This document shows, piece by piece, positions 26,772 to 34,896 of a stretch of DNA of 64,000 nt. The stretch's first letter is position 1, and every line of letters begins with the position of its first letter. The stretch comes from CAVTWS01 sp963732655 (GTDB taxonomy: Bacteria > Actinomycetota > Acidimicrobiia > Acidimicrobiales > SHLQ01): contig CAVTAI010000017.1 of NCBI GenBank assembly GCA_963732655.1, positions 1,116,001 through 1,180,000 on the forward strand, written 5' to 3'. Below the pieces are notes generated by a model. That model saw only the letters and a list, made by a program, of their open reading frames with translations, made no database searches and was not told the DNA's origin. Position numbers and translations under genes: made by a program.

Positions 26772-27482
26772 TCAGCGAGCCGGGTCGACCTTGAACTCGA
26801 CCAGGTCGGAGACGAGCCCGTTGCGGGCCCGCTGGCTGATCGCGTGGCGCTCGTACAACCGGGTCGTGGCGAAACCGAAGCGGCTCACATGGTCGGCGAG
26901 TCGCGCGCCCTCGGCGATCGCGGCGGCGATGGGGTCGTCGGCCAGCCGGTCGAAGTAGCCGGCGTCGACCGCCGCCTCGGGGTCGTACCCCTGGGCCAGT
27001 GCCGTTGCGTGGTGGAGGTGCCGCCTGGACAGGCGGTCGGCGGCCAGTTCGAGTGCGAACCGCGGGACCGGCATGCCGATGTTGACCTCGTTCATACCGA
27101 TCTTGAACGAGCCGGGTTGCCCGATGCGCACGTCGAAGGCCAACAGCAAGATGGCCCCCATGGCGAGGGCATGACCGGTGGCCGCAACCACCGTCGGCGC
27201 CGGGTGCTCGTAGATCTGCAAGGCGAGCTCGGCGCCCGCTCCGAGGAGGGCCCGGGCGCTGTCCGGCCCGGCTTCCATACCCGCGAGGTCGAAGCCGGCA
27301 CAGAAGCGCCCCGGCCGCCCGGCGATCACGAGCGCCTTGGCGTCCGCCGCGGAGACGATGGCTGCGGAGATGTCGGCGATCAGGGAGTGGGACAAGGCGT
27401 TGGCCTTGCCGTCGTCGATGGTGATGACGGTGACCGCACCATCGGTGCGGGACGTCACGGAGGAGGGCGCAGCATCGGTCAT
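26772..27482 (-). CDS. Enoyl-CoA hydratase/isomerase family (crotonase)
   Basis: 236 residues. Crotonase fold: VITIDDGKANALSHSL, oxyanion-hole segments RFCAGFDLAGM and ATGHALAMGAILLLAFDVRIG, then MNEVNIGMPVPRFALEL. The glutamate in NEV/NIG occupies the place of a catalytic acid, but the second catalytic Glu of true hydratases is not evident (GHALAMGA lacks it), so hydration is not assured. Substrate is unknown. It is divergent from the ABC-F gene. Confidence 0.9.
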   Translation of the reverse strand: MTDAAPSSVTSRTDGAVTVITIDDGKANALSHSLIADISAAIVSAADAKALVIAGRPGRFCAGFDLAGMEAGPDSARALLGAGAELALQIYEHPAPTVVAATGHALAMGAILLLAFDVRIGQPGSFKIGMNEVNIGMPVPRFALELAADRLSRRHLHHATALAQGYDPEAAVDAGYFDRLADDPIAAAIAEGARLADHVSRFGFATTRLYERHAISQRARNGLVSDLVEFKVDPAR

Positions 27483-27490
27483 GGAGGATG

Positions 27491-27496
27491 AGGATA
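27491..27496 (-). promoter_or_regulatory. -10 hexamer TATCCT for the crotonase gene
   Basis: TATCCT is eight bases before the ATG at 27482. Confidence 0.5.
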
Positions 27497-27592
27497 CGTC
27501 TGCCGAGCCGGGCGGTCTTCGTCCGCGTCACTCGTCGTCGGAGATCGATGGTCGGAGATCGATGCGGAGGCTTCGAGGCGATGACCGCCCCG

Positions 27593-27598
27593 TAGCCT
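27593..27598 (+). promoter_or_regulatory. -10 hexamer TAGCCT for the ABC-F gene
   Basis: TAGCCT is six bases before the GTG at 27605. Confidence 0.65.
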
Positions 27599-27604
27599 GC
27601 CGGG

Positions 27605-29353
27605 GTGATCCTCGTCGACGCCGACTCGGTCTCGGTCGCCCGTCCGGGCCGGCCGCTGTTCAGCGAGTGTTCGCTGACGATCACGAGCGGCGACCGCATC
27701 GGCCTGGTCGGCCTCAACGGCACCGGCAAGTCGACGCTCATGCGGGTCCTGGCCGGGATCGACGAACCGGAGAGTGGAACGGTGCGCCGAGGCCGCGGCG
27801 TGCGGGTGAAGATGCTCGATCAGACCGCCCCCCTCCCGCCGGGGACCGCGCTCGATGCGGTCGGCGGCGGATGGGAGGCCAAGGCGGTGCTCGACCGACT
27901 CGGCATGTCGGACCGGCTCGACCGAATGGTCGACGAGCTGTCCGGAGGGGAACGCAAGCGGGTCGCCCTGGCCGAGGCGCTGATCGACCCGGCGGAGCTC
28001 CTGCTGCTCGACGAACCGACCAACCATCTCGACATCGACGCCATCGAATGGCTGGAGGACCGGCTGGCGGCCCATCGGGGCGGGCTGGTTCTCGTCACGC
28101 ACGACCGGCACGTCCTCGACCGGGTGACCAACCGCATCGTCGAGCTCGACCGGGGGCGAGCGTACGTCCACGAGGGTGGGTACCAGTCGTACCTGGACAG
28201 CCGAGCCGAACGCGAAGATCAGGCCGTGCGTGCCGAATCGGTGCGCAAGAACCTCGCCCGTATGGAACTGGAATGGTTGCGTCGCGGCGCTCCCGCCCGG
28301 CGTCGCAAGCCGCGATCCCGGTTGGCCCAGGCGGCCTCGGTGATCGACGGTCGCCCGGAGCCGAAAGCCCGCCGGGGCGAGCTCGACCTCCACATCGACA
28401 CCCCGAGGCTCGGTCGCCAGGTCGTCGAGCTCCACGGTGTCGGGGGCGGGTCCGCCGGACAGCTGTTCCACGGTCTGGACCTCATGCTCACCGACGAGAC
28501 GCGGCTGGGCATCGTGGGACCGAACGGCGCGGGGAAGTCGACGCTGCTCGACATCATCGCCGGACGCCGGACGCCCGATGAAGGCCAGGTGGTGCACGGG
28601 CCGACGGTCCGCATCGGCTACTACGACCAGACGGGTCGTGAGATGGACCTCGAGCGACGCGTCCGCGATGTCGTCGCCGGGTCGGGGGAACCGGATTGGC
28701 GAGACGCCGCGTTGCTCGAGCGATTCTGGTTCGACGGCGATGCCCAATGGGCGCCGGTCGGGCTGCTGTCGGGAGGCGAGCGCCGTCGACTGCAGCTCCT
28801 CCTCGTCCTGCACGAGCGGCCGAACGTGCTGCTGCTCGACGAGCCGACGAACGATCTCGACATCGACACCCTCCGGGTGCTCGAGGACTTCGTCGACGAC
28901 TGGCCCGGGGCGCTCGTGGTCGTGAGCCACGACCGCGCGTTCCTCGAGCGCACCGTCGACGATGTGCTCGTGCTCGATGGTCGGGGCGGATCGAGCCGCC
29001 ACCTTTCCGGGTACGCCGGCTGGCTCGAGGCGCGGGCGGCGGCGCGCTCAGGTGGTGGTCCCGCTCCGGCTCCGGTGTTCGCCGCCGCGTCGTCGTCGAC
29101 CACATCACCCGAGGGCGGGAGCCGGTCTGTCGGAGCGGGAGCGAAGCGTCGGTCAGGGCCGTCGATCAAGGCCGACATCCGGGCCGCCGAACGGGAGATC
29201 GGCCGACTGACCACCGAACGCGACGAGCTGGTGGCCGAGGTATCGGCCCCCGGGGCCGATCACCGGTCACTCGCCGAGTCGGCCGTCCGTCTGAGCGAGG
29301 TGGAGGCCGCGTTGGCCGCCGCCGAGGACCGCTGGATCGAGCTGCACGACTGA
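27605..29353 (+). CDS. ABC-F family ATPase (Uup/EttA type)
   Basis: 582 residues with two ABC domains and no membrane segment. Walker A motifs GLNGTGKST (about 40) and GPNGAGKST (about 310); signatures LSGGERKRV and LSGGERRRL; Walker B LLLLDEPTNHLD and VLLLDEPTNDLD. The linker between domains (about 200-255) is rich in Arg and Lys, as expected for a ribosome-binding P-site tRNA interaction motif. A C-terminal helical, coiled-coil-like tail (about 520-580) resembles Uup. ABC-F proteins rescue or tune stalled ribosomes; antibiotic resistance cannot be inferred from this alone. Confidence 0.94.
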   Translation: MILVDADSVSVARPGRPLFSECSLTITSGDRIGLVGLNGTGKSTLMRVLAGIDEPESGTVRRGRGVRVKMLDQTAPLPPGTALDAVGGGWEAKAVLDRLGMSDRLDRMVDELSGGERKRVALAEALIDPAELLLLDEPTNHLDIDAIEWLEDRLAAHRGGLVLVTHDRHVLDRVTNRIVELDRGRAYVHEGGYQSYLDSRAEREDQAVRAESVRKNLARMELEWLRRGAPARRRKPRSRLAQAASVIDGRPEPKARRGELDLHIDTPRLGRQVVELHGVGGGSAGQLFHGLDLMLTDETRLGIVGPNGAGKSTLLDIIAGRRTPDEGQVVHGPTVRIGYYDQTGREMDLERRVRDVVAGSGEPDWRDAALLERFWFDGDAQWAPVGLLSGGERRRLQLLLVLHERPNVLLLDEPTNDLDIDTLRVLEDFVDDWPGALVVVSHDRAFLERTVDDVLVLDGRGGSSRHLSGYAGWLEARAAARSGGGPAPAPVFAAASSSTTSPEGGSRSVGAGAKRRSGPSIKADIRAAEREIGRLTTERDELVAEVSAPGADHRSLAESAVRLSEVEAALAAAEDRWIELHD

Positions 29354-29474
29354 GCGCCCGACGGGCGCGGTACGACTGAGCGCCCGACGGGCGCGGTACG
29401 ACTGAGCGCCCGACGGGCGCGGTACGACTGAGCGCCCGACGGGCGCGGTACGACTGAGCGCCCGACGGGCGCGG
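29348..29474. repeat. 26-base tandem repeat array with hairpins
   Basis: Four exact units of GACTGAGCGCCCGACGGGCG + CGGTAC (26 bases) at 29348-29451 and a fifth, diverging unit to about 29474. Each unit contains GCGCCCG-A-CGGGCGC, a self-complementary stretch. The first unit contains the last codon and stop of the ABC-F gene. The array fills the gap to the convergent oxidoreductase and may terminate both transcripts. Confidence 0.93.
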
Positions 29475-29483
29475 GCACTCGAG

Positions 29484-29906
29484 TCAGCGAGCGATGATGC
29501 CGTAGGCGCCGGTCGGCACGATCGACAGGATCACGCGCTGGTCGGCCACCATCGCGGCCCGGTACTCGGCCCAGTCCGGATGGTCCTCGGATCGGATCGC
29601 CCGGTAATAGGCCACGAGCGCATCGGCTGTGGGGTCGTCGGGTTCGGTGGCCACATCGCTGAGCTCGGCGTGACCGTCGATGACGACATACGACCAGAAG
29701 TCCTCGGCGCTCACATGCAGCGACACCCGTGGGTCACGCCGGGCGTTGGCGGTCTTGGCCCGCGTGGCCGTGACCGACATCTTGATGCGGTCGCCGTCGA
29801 CGTAGTACGTGATGTTCGACAACTGGGGCCGACCGTCTCGCTTCAGCGTGGCCAAGACGCCGTTGCGGCGCGGGCGGACGAAGTCGAGGGCAGCGGCGAT
29901 CTCCAT
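29484..29906 (-). CDS. PPOX-class F420-dependent oxidoreductase
   Basis: 140 residues, split-barrel flavin/F420-binding fold: FVRPRRNGVLATLKRDGRPQ, LSNITYYVDGDRIKMSV and RVSLHVSAEDFWSYVVIDG match the Rv1155/Rv2607-like family. These bind F420 or FMN/FAD and reduce small molecules such as quinones or biliverdin; the substrate here is unknown. A second F420-type enzyme is at 54550. It is divergent from nfuA by 65 bases. Confidence 0.9.
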   Translation of the reverse strand: MEIAAALDFVRPRRNGVLATLKRDGRPQLSNITYYVDGDRIKMSVTATRAKTANARRDPRVSLHVSAEDFWSYVVIDGHAELSDVATEPDDPTADALVAYYRAIRSEDHPDWAEYRAAMVADQRVILSIVPTGAYGIIAR

Positions 29907-29912
29907 CTACCG

Positions 29913-29918
29913 AGCGTA
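29913..29918 (-). promoter_or_regulatory. -10 hexamer TACGCT for the F420 oxidoreductase
   Basis: TACGCT is six bases before the ATG at 29906. Confidence 0.6.
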
Positions 29919-29959
29919 GAGCTCCGCCGGGCGAGGGCCGGGCCGGGATGGGGTTCCGA

Positions 29960-29965
29960 TAGCCT
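29960..29965 (+). promoter_or_regulatory. -10 hexamer TAGCCT for the NfuA-type gene
   Basis: TAGCCT is six bases before the ATG at 29972. Confidence 0.65.
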
Positions 29966-29971
29966 CGATCC

Positions 29972-30595
29972 ATGGCAATCGACGTGGAACAGACTGTCCT
30001 GATCATCACCGATACCGCCCACGAGAAGATCCTCGAGATACGCGCCGACGAGGATGATCCTGCGGGTCTGGGGCTCCGTATCGAGGTCACCGGCGTGCGT
30101 GGGGTCGACTACGTGTACGACCTCTCGTTCGAGGATCTGGTCGATGCGGATCCCGACGATGTGCAGATGACGATCCGCGATCTCATCGTCATGATGCCGC
30201 CCGACACCATCCCGCTGCTCCAGGGCGCCACGCTCGATCTGCCGAGCATCCCGGGCCAGAGCGGGCTCGTCATCCGCAACCCCAACCGACCGAACCCGCT
30301 CGGCGATCTCGCCAACCTGGAGTTGTCAGGCGACCTGGCGGCCAAGGTGAGTCAGCTGCTCGAGCAGCGCATCAACCCCGCCCTTGCCGCGCACGGTGGG
30401 TACGCCGCCCTCGTCGGGGTCGACGATGACAACAAGGTGTACGTCTCCATGGGTGGCGGCTGCCAGGGGTGCTCGATGAGCGCCGCCACGCTTCAAGAAG
30501 GCATCCGCCGCGGGATCATGGAGGCGCTCCCCGAGGTCGCTGACGTCGTCGACGCGACCGACCACTCCTCCGGCGCCAGCCCCTACTACAGCTGA
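29972..30595 (+). CDS. NfuA-type Fe-S cluster carrier
   Basis: 207 residues. The N-terminal part (1-95) is an A-type/HesB-like domain without its cysteines (LGLRIEVTGVRGVDYVYDLSF), and the C-terminal part (about 120-190) is a NifU domain with the cluster-binding CxxC in GGGCQGCSMSAATL. This is the NfuA layout: the protein stores or hands over 4Fe-4S clusters and repairs them under oxidative stress. A linker (NPNRPNPLGD) separates the halves. Confidence 0.93.
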   Translation: MAIDVEQTVLIITDTAHEKILEIRADEDDPAGLGLRIEVTGVRGVDYVYDLSFEDLVDADPDDVQMTIRDLIVMMPPDTIPLLQGATLDLPSIPGQSGLVIRNPNRPNPLGDLANLELSGDLAAKVSQLLEQRINPALAAHGGYAALVGVDDDNKVYVSMGGGCQGCSMSAATLQEGIRRGIMEALPEVADVVDATDHSSGASPYYS

Positions 30596-30617
30596 CCCAC
30601 GCGCAAACCCCGCCTAA

Positions 30618-30671
30618 CCCGTCCACCTACCCACCCGCCCACCCGCCCCCTCACCCGCCCACCCAACCCCT
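30618..30671. repeat. C-rich low-complexity tract
   Basis: Repeated CCACCCGCC-type words on the + strand with almost no G. It follows the nfuA-type stop by about 20 bases. No hairpin is possible; on the complementary strand it is G-rich and might form a quadruplex. Confidence 0.7.
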
Positions 30672-30764
30672 AATTTGGCGAGATTTCACCGGTGACAGGG
30701 GAAACTGCGCCGTAGATCGCCGCCGAGCGGCCTCCAACTGAACGGCTCCCTGCTTTCTGACGAC

Positions 30765-31717
30765 ATGATTCTGCTCGGACCGACGATGGCTGACCAGTAC
30801 GGCCTGATCTCGCGCCCTGACGCCCGATCGATCGGCCTGAGCGACCGCCGAGTCGACGCCTTGGTCCAGAAGGGTCTCATGGCCCGGGTTCAACCTGGGG
30901 TGTTTCGATCGGTCGACCATCCACCTTCGTGGGAGAGCGAGCTTCTGGCGGCCTGCCTGTCCACCGGAGGCGTGGCGAGCCATCGCTCGGCGAGCTTCGT
31001 GCGGGAGTTCGACGGGATCCGGCGGCCTCGCCGTCCCGAGGTGACCGTGGGCCCAATGGGCCTCGCCGACGAGGTGCCATCGTGCATCGGACGACGCAAT
31101 GGGAGTCGCTGAACCGGACGACGTGCCGGGGCATCCCCGTGACGGGCGTCGAACGTACGTTGCTCGACCTCGGGGGTGTGGTCAACGGGGCACGCGTGCA
31201 CCAGGCGGTCGACGATGCCATCCGCCGGAACCTCACCACTCCGGATCGGCTGGTCGCGACGCTCATCTCCCACGCCCGGCGAGGGCGGGACGGCTCGGCA
31301 TCGCTTCGAGCGGTCCTCGAAACGACCCTCGCCGAGCTTCGCGTTCCTTGGAGCGAGTGGAGCCGCTGGGTGAGCGATCTCCTCGTCCGTTCCGGCTTGC
31401 CGGCCCCCGTGCTGGAACACGAGGTGTCGCTGCCGGGCGGCTCCATCCACGTCGACCTCGCCTACCCGCACGACCTGGTGGCCATCGAGCTCCAGAGCCA
31501 CACGTGGCATCGGGGTGCCGGCCCGTTCGAGAGCGATGCCCGTCGCCGGGTGGCCTTGACCCTCGCCGGCCTGGGGCGGCCGGGGGCGGGCCGGGCCGGG
31601 GGGGTTATGGGAGGGAGCGGCGGACTGTGGCAACGACACCGGCGGCGTCGAGTCCGAGCCGGGCCAGGATCGAATCCGGTTTGCCGTGCTGGTAGTAGTC
31701 GGTGGGAACACCCATGA
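30765..31717 (+). pseudogene. AbiEi-like antitoxin-family gene, frameshifted and probably truncated
   Basis: N-terminal half: a winged-helix AbiEi antitoxin-like domain (LISRPDARSIGLSDRRVDALVQ, VQPGVFRSV, GGVASHRSASF). One lost base in a G run near 31055-31062 shifts the frame, after which RGAIVHRTTQW, GIPVTGVERTLLDL and the Vsr/DUF559-like nuclease segment HEVSLPGGSIHVDLAYPHDL follow. The usual end of that nuclease fold is missing: after ARRRVALTLAG the frame enters a G/C-rich stretch and runs 113 bases into dxs on the other strand. No toxin gene is adjacent. It may be a broken or orphan member of the family; single-copy solo versions are common in actinobacteria. Confidence 0.7.
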
Positions 31718-33437
31718 CCCGCACGCGGGTCGTGGCGTCTCGATCGTCGAGCGCGTCGCGGATCGACGCTCCGATGCCGCCATCGCGCAAGCCGTCTTCG
31801 ATGGTGACCACCAGCTGGTGCCGGGCCGCGTCGTCGAGCATGAGGTCGTCGAGCGGCTTGACCACCCGTGGATCCCACACCGTGGCCACGATGCCCTCGG
31901 CCGCCAGTTCGTCGGCGGCCTGCTGACACGCACCGAGCATCTTGCCGACGCCGATCAGGCACACCCGGCCGTCGCCGTGGCGGGCCCGGCGCGCCCGGAG
32001 GCCCGACCCAACCTCGGCTTCGCCGACATGGGGGGCGGCGGTCTTCGGCCAGCGGATGACGGCGGGGCCGTCGTGGACGAGCTCGACGGCGTCGGTCAGC
32101 ATCACCTGGAGCTCCTGGTACGACGATGGCGCGAACATCGTCATACCCGGCACTTTGCTCATCAGGACCATGTCGAGAACGCCGTGATGTGAGGCGCCGT
32201 CGTCGCCGGTGATGCCGGCTCGGTCGAGACAGAAGACGACAGGTTGGCGGTGGAGCCCGACATCGAGGTTGACCTGGTCGAACGCCCGGGAGAGGAACGT
32301 CGAGTACACGGCCACCACCGGCCGGAGCCCGGCCAGCGCCATTCCGGCCGCGGCCGTGACGGCGTGCTGCTCGGCGATACCGACGTCGATGCAGCGCTCG
32401 GGGAATCGCTCACGAAACGGCAGCAGGCCGGTGGAGTCGGGCATGGCCGCGGTGATCGCCACCAACTCCGGGTGCTGCTCGCCGAGCTTCACGATGGTCT
32501 CGGAGAACGCCGCCGTGTAGGAGTCGGGTTTGAGATCCGACAAGTCGTGCATGTTCTTGACGAGATCGTTCTCAGCCGGCGCGTACCCTCGACCCTTCTG
32601 GGTGAGGACGTGGACGACCGTCGGGCCGTCGAACTGCGCGGCGTTCGACAGCGCGGCCTCGAGCTCGGCGACATCGTGACCGTCGAACGGGCCGAGGTAC
32701 TTCACGCCCAGGGTCTCGAAGAACGCCATCGGCTCCCACATCTGGCGGATAGCGGCCTTGGTGGCGTTGATCGTGCGGTCGAGCCGCTCGCCGACCCACG
32801 GGACGTTCTCGGCGATCCGCTCGAGGACGGCCTGGCGGCGCATGTACACCGGGTTGGCGCGGATGCGGATCAGGCTCTCGGACAGCTTGGAGATGGTCGG
32901 GGCGTACGACCGGCCGTTGTCGTTGAGGACGATGGTGACGGTGCGACCACTGTGGCCGAGGTTGTTGAGGCCCTCGAACGCCATGCCTCCGGTCATCGAG
33001 CCGTCGCCGATCACCGCGATCACCCGGCGGTTCGACTCGCCCTGCGACTCCAGCGCCGTGGCCAACCCGTGGGCGTAGCTGAGGACCGTGGAGGCGTGGC
33101 TGTTCTCGATCCAGTCGTGGGGAGACTCGGCCCGCGACGGGTAACCCGAGATGCCGTCGGCCTGGCGCAGATGGGTGAACCCGGCGGCGCGGCCGGTGAG
33201 GAGCTTGTGGACGTACGCCTGATGGCCGGTGTCCCACAAGATGATGTCTCGTGGGGAGTCGAACACCCGATGGAGCGCGAGCGTGAGCTCGACCACGCCC
33301 AGATTCGACCCCAGGTGACCGCCGTGCTCGGACACGGCGTCGACCACGAACGCGCGGATCTCTCCCGCCAGTTCATCCAGCTGCGTCGGGGAGAGCCGAC
33401 GGACGTCGGCGGGCCCGGTGATGGCATCGAGGAGCAT
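31605..33437 (-). CDS. dxs: 1-deoxy-D-xylulose-5-phosphate synthase
   Basis: 610 residues. Thiamine-diphosphate enzyme that makes DXP from pyruvate and glyceraldehyde 3-phosphate, first step of the MEP isoprenoid pathway. The TPP motif is GDGSMTGGMAFEGLNN ... IVLNDN; HDWIENSHAS and GLLPFRERFPERCIDVGIAEQ (catalytic Glu) are conserved. I chose ATG at 33437 (MLLDAITGP) rather than 33464, since the latter overlaps the stop of the PAP2 gene and adds a non-conserved leader. The eight-base gap to PAP2 suggests co-transcription. Confidence 0.97.
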   Translation of the reverse strand: MLLDAITGPADVRRLSPTQLDELAGEIRAFVVDAVSEHGGHLGSNLGVVELTLALHRVFDSPRDIILWDTGHQAYVHKLLTGRAAGFTHLRQADGISGYPSRAESPHDWIENSHASTVLSYAHGLATALESQGESNRRVIAVIGDGSMTGGMAFEGLNNLGHSGRTVTIVLNDNGRSYAPTISKLSESLIRIRANPVYMRRQAVLERIAENVPWVGERLDRTINATKAAIRQMWEPMAFFETLGVKYLGPFDGHDVAELEAALSNAAQFDGPTVVHVLTQKGRGYAPAENDLVKNMHDLSDLKPDSYTAAFSETIVKLGEQHPELVAITAAMPDSTGLLPFRERFPERCIDVGIAEQHAVTAAAGMALAGLRPVVAVYSTFLSRAFDQVNLDVGLHRQPVVFCLDRAGITGDDGASHHGVLDMVLMSKVPGMTMFAPSSYQELQVMLTDAVELVHDGPAVIRWPKTAAPHVGEAEVGSGLRARRARHGDGRVCLIGVGKMLGACQQAADELAAEGIVATVWDPRVVKPLDDLMLDDAARHQLVVTIEDGLRDGGIGASIRDALDDRDATTRVRVMGVPTDYYQHGKPDSILARLGLDAAGVVATVRRSLP

Positions 33438-33444
33438 GCGCTCG

Positions 33445-34305
33445 TCAGTTCTCCGGAGGCTCAACGGCTCCGGCGACGGCCGGAGACGACACCAGCGACT
33501 CTACCTCCTCGACTGGGGTCGCTGGCATGCGGGCTCGGACGATGTCGATCCGGGCGAGGACCCAGGTGCCGAGGCCGTAACCGGCGGCCAGCACGATGAG
33601 CCCGCCCACGGCATCGATCCAGTAGTGGTTGGCGGTGACGACGATGCCGAACACGGTCCCCAAGGGGTACACGATCATGGCGGCTCGGCTCAGGCGGCTG
33701 CGGAGAACCGGGTAGACGGCCAGCAGACACCAGGTCGACCAGCCGACGTGGAGGCTCGGCATGGCGGCGTACTGATTGGAGATCTCCTGCATGGTCCCGG
33801 AGTCGAAGGACCACAAGCCGCCGACATCGGCGAGCGTGTCGACGAAATCGTGGCCGGGCTGACAGCCCCCGTAGGGCCCGCAGTCCCCGAGCAGCCGGGG
33901 CGGCATCAGCGGGAACGTGGCGAAACCGATCAACGCCAGGCCCGTCATCGAGGCGAGCGTCGCCCGCCACTGCCGGTAGCGCTTCGGGTGTCGGCGATAC
34001 AGCCACACCATGACGCCGAGCGTGACGATGAAATGGAGGCTGCCGTAATAGATGTTCCAGAACCGTAGGAAGGCGTCGGCGCTGTCGAACCAGTCCTGAA
34101 TCGTGGCCTCGTGGTACAGGCCCATCGAGCCCTCGAGGTCGATCACCCGCTGGGCGTTGGTGAGGGCGCGGCTCGGCGACACGGCGGCGGAGCCGAACTG
34201 GTTCCGGATCGACGTGTAGACGGCGTAGAAGGTGCCAGCAAAGGCGACCTCGAACCACCACTTCAGGCGCGGTGGTCGGGTGTAGGAGTCCTCCGCGCGC
34301 ACCAT
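33445..34305 (-). CDS. PAP2-type phosphatase / inositol phosphotransferase-like membrane protein
   Basis: 286 residues with about six hydrophobic helices. The PAP2_3 motifs are YAAMPSLHVGWSTW and NHYWIDAVGGL, which carry the two catalytic histidines. The layout (early EGSMGLYHEATIQDW) is that of the aureobasidin-resistance-like PAP2 branch, often lipid phosphotransferases or polyprenyl phosphate phosphatases. Adjacency to dxs hints at isoprenoid phosphate handling (inference only). Confidence 0.9.
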   Translation of the reverse strand: MVRAEDSYTRPPRLKWWFEVAFAGTFYAVYTSIRNQFGSAAVSPSRALTNAQRVIDLEGSMGLYHEATIQDWFDSADAFLRFWNIYYGSLHFIVTLGVMVWLYRRHPKRYRQWRATLASMTGLALIGFATFPLMPPRLLGDCGPYGGCQPGHDFVDTLADVGGLWSFDSGTMQEISNQYAAMPSLHVGWSTWCLLAVYPVLRSRLSRAAMIVYPLGTVFGIVVTANHYWIDAVGGLIVLAAGYGLGTWVLARIDIVRARMPATPVEEVESLVSSPAVAGAVEPPEN

Positions 34306-34311
34306 GTCGTG

Positions 34312-34317
34312 ATGGTA
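34312..34317 (-). promoter_or_regulatory. -10 hexamer TACCAT for the PAP2-dxs unit
   Basis: TACCAT is six bases before the ATG at 34305. Confidence 0.6.
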
Positions 34318-34398
34318 ACGATGTGACGCAACGGTGACATGGCGCTCACTCAGCGGCTTGTACTCGCGGCCCGCTGACGCGAGCTCAGCGGCTTGCGC

Positions 34399-34776
34399 TC
34401 AGCGGGCTTTGTCCAAGAAGCGTTCGAGTTCCACGATGACACGGGTGACGCGGCCGGCGGCGACGAGGCCGCGTTCGTCGTGGGCGTGCACGGTGAACGT
34501 CAGGCGGCGGCCTTCGACCCGCTCCAGCTTGGCCTCGGCCTCGACTCGACCGCCGATGGGGGTGGGCTGGACGTGGTCGAGTTGGACCCGCATCCCGACC
34601 GAGGTCTCGGAGGCGCCGAGCCGCCCTTGGAGCGCGGCGACGGTGGCTTCCTCACACAGTGCGAGCACTCGGGGAGTCGACAAAACGGGGACTTCGCCTG
34701 AGCGCATCGCTATGGCGGTATCGGCCTCACCGACCACCAGCGCGACCTTGGCCTGCAAACCGGGTTCGACGGGCAT
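34399..34776 (-). CDS. Hotdog-fold thioesterase, FlK-like
   Basis: 125 residues. Hotdog fold with VPVLSTPRVLALCEEA (catalytic Glu/Thr region), TSVGMRVQLDHVQPTPIG and HAHDERGLVAAGRVTRVIV, which match the fluoroacetyl-CoA-thioesterase-like branch. Such enzymes hydrolyse small acyl-CoAs; the natural substrate is unknown. It is divergent from the tldD group. Confidence 0.88.
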   Translation of the reverse strand: MPVEPGLQAKVALVVGEADTAIAMRSGEVPVLSTPRVLALCEEATVAALQGRLGASETSVGMRVQLDHVQPTPIGGRVEAEAKLERVEGRRLTFTVHAHDERGLVAAGRVTRVIVELERFLDKAR

Positions 34777-34783
34777 CGTCGGT

Positions 34784-34789
34784 ACGATA
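34784..34789 (-). promoter_or_regulatory. -10 hexamer TATCGT for the thioesterase
   Basis: TATCGT is seven bases before the ATG at 34776. Confidence 0.55.
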
Positions 34790-34896
34790 AACCGGCACGT
34801 CGTCCCCGGCTAGTCGGTCCACCCGAACAGGCAGCGTGTCGCTGGCGGTCCCCATGGGTCCGGCGGGGATGCCGACCATCGTCTGGAGGAAGACCG

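Noticed and set aside
29348..29474. A CRISPR array
   Set aside because: Units are directly adjacent with no spacers and no cas genes are nearby.
30765..33437. A toxin-antitoxin or abortive infection locus
   Set aside because: Only an AbiEi-like gene is present; the neighbours are nfuA-type and dxs, and no AbiEii-type nucleotidyltransferase toxin was found.
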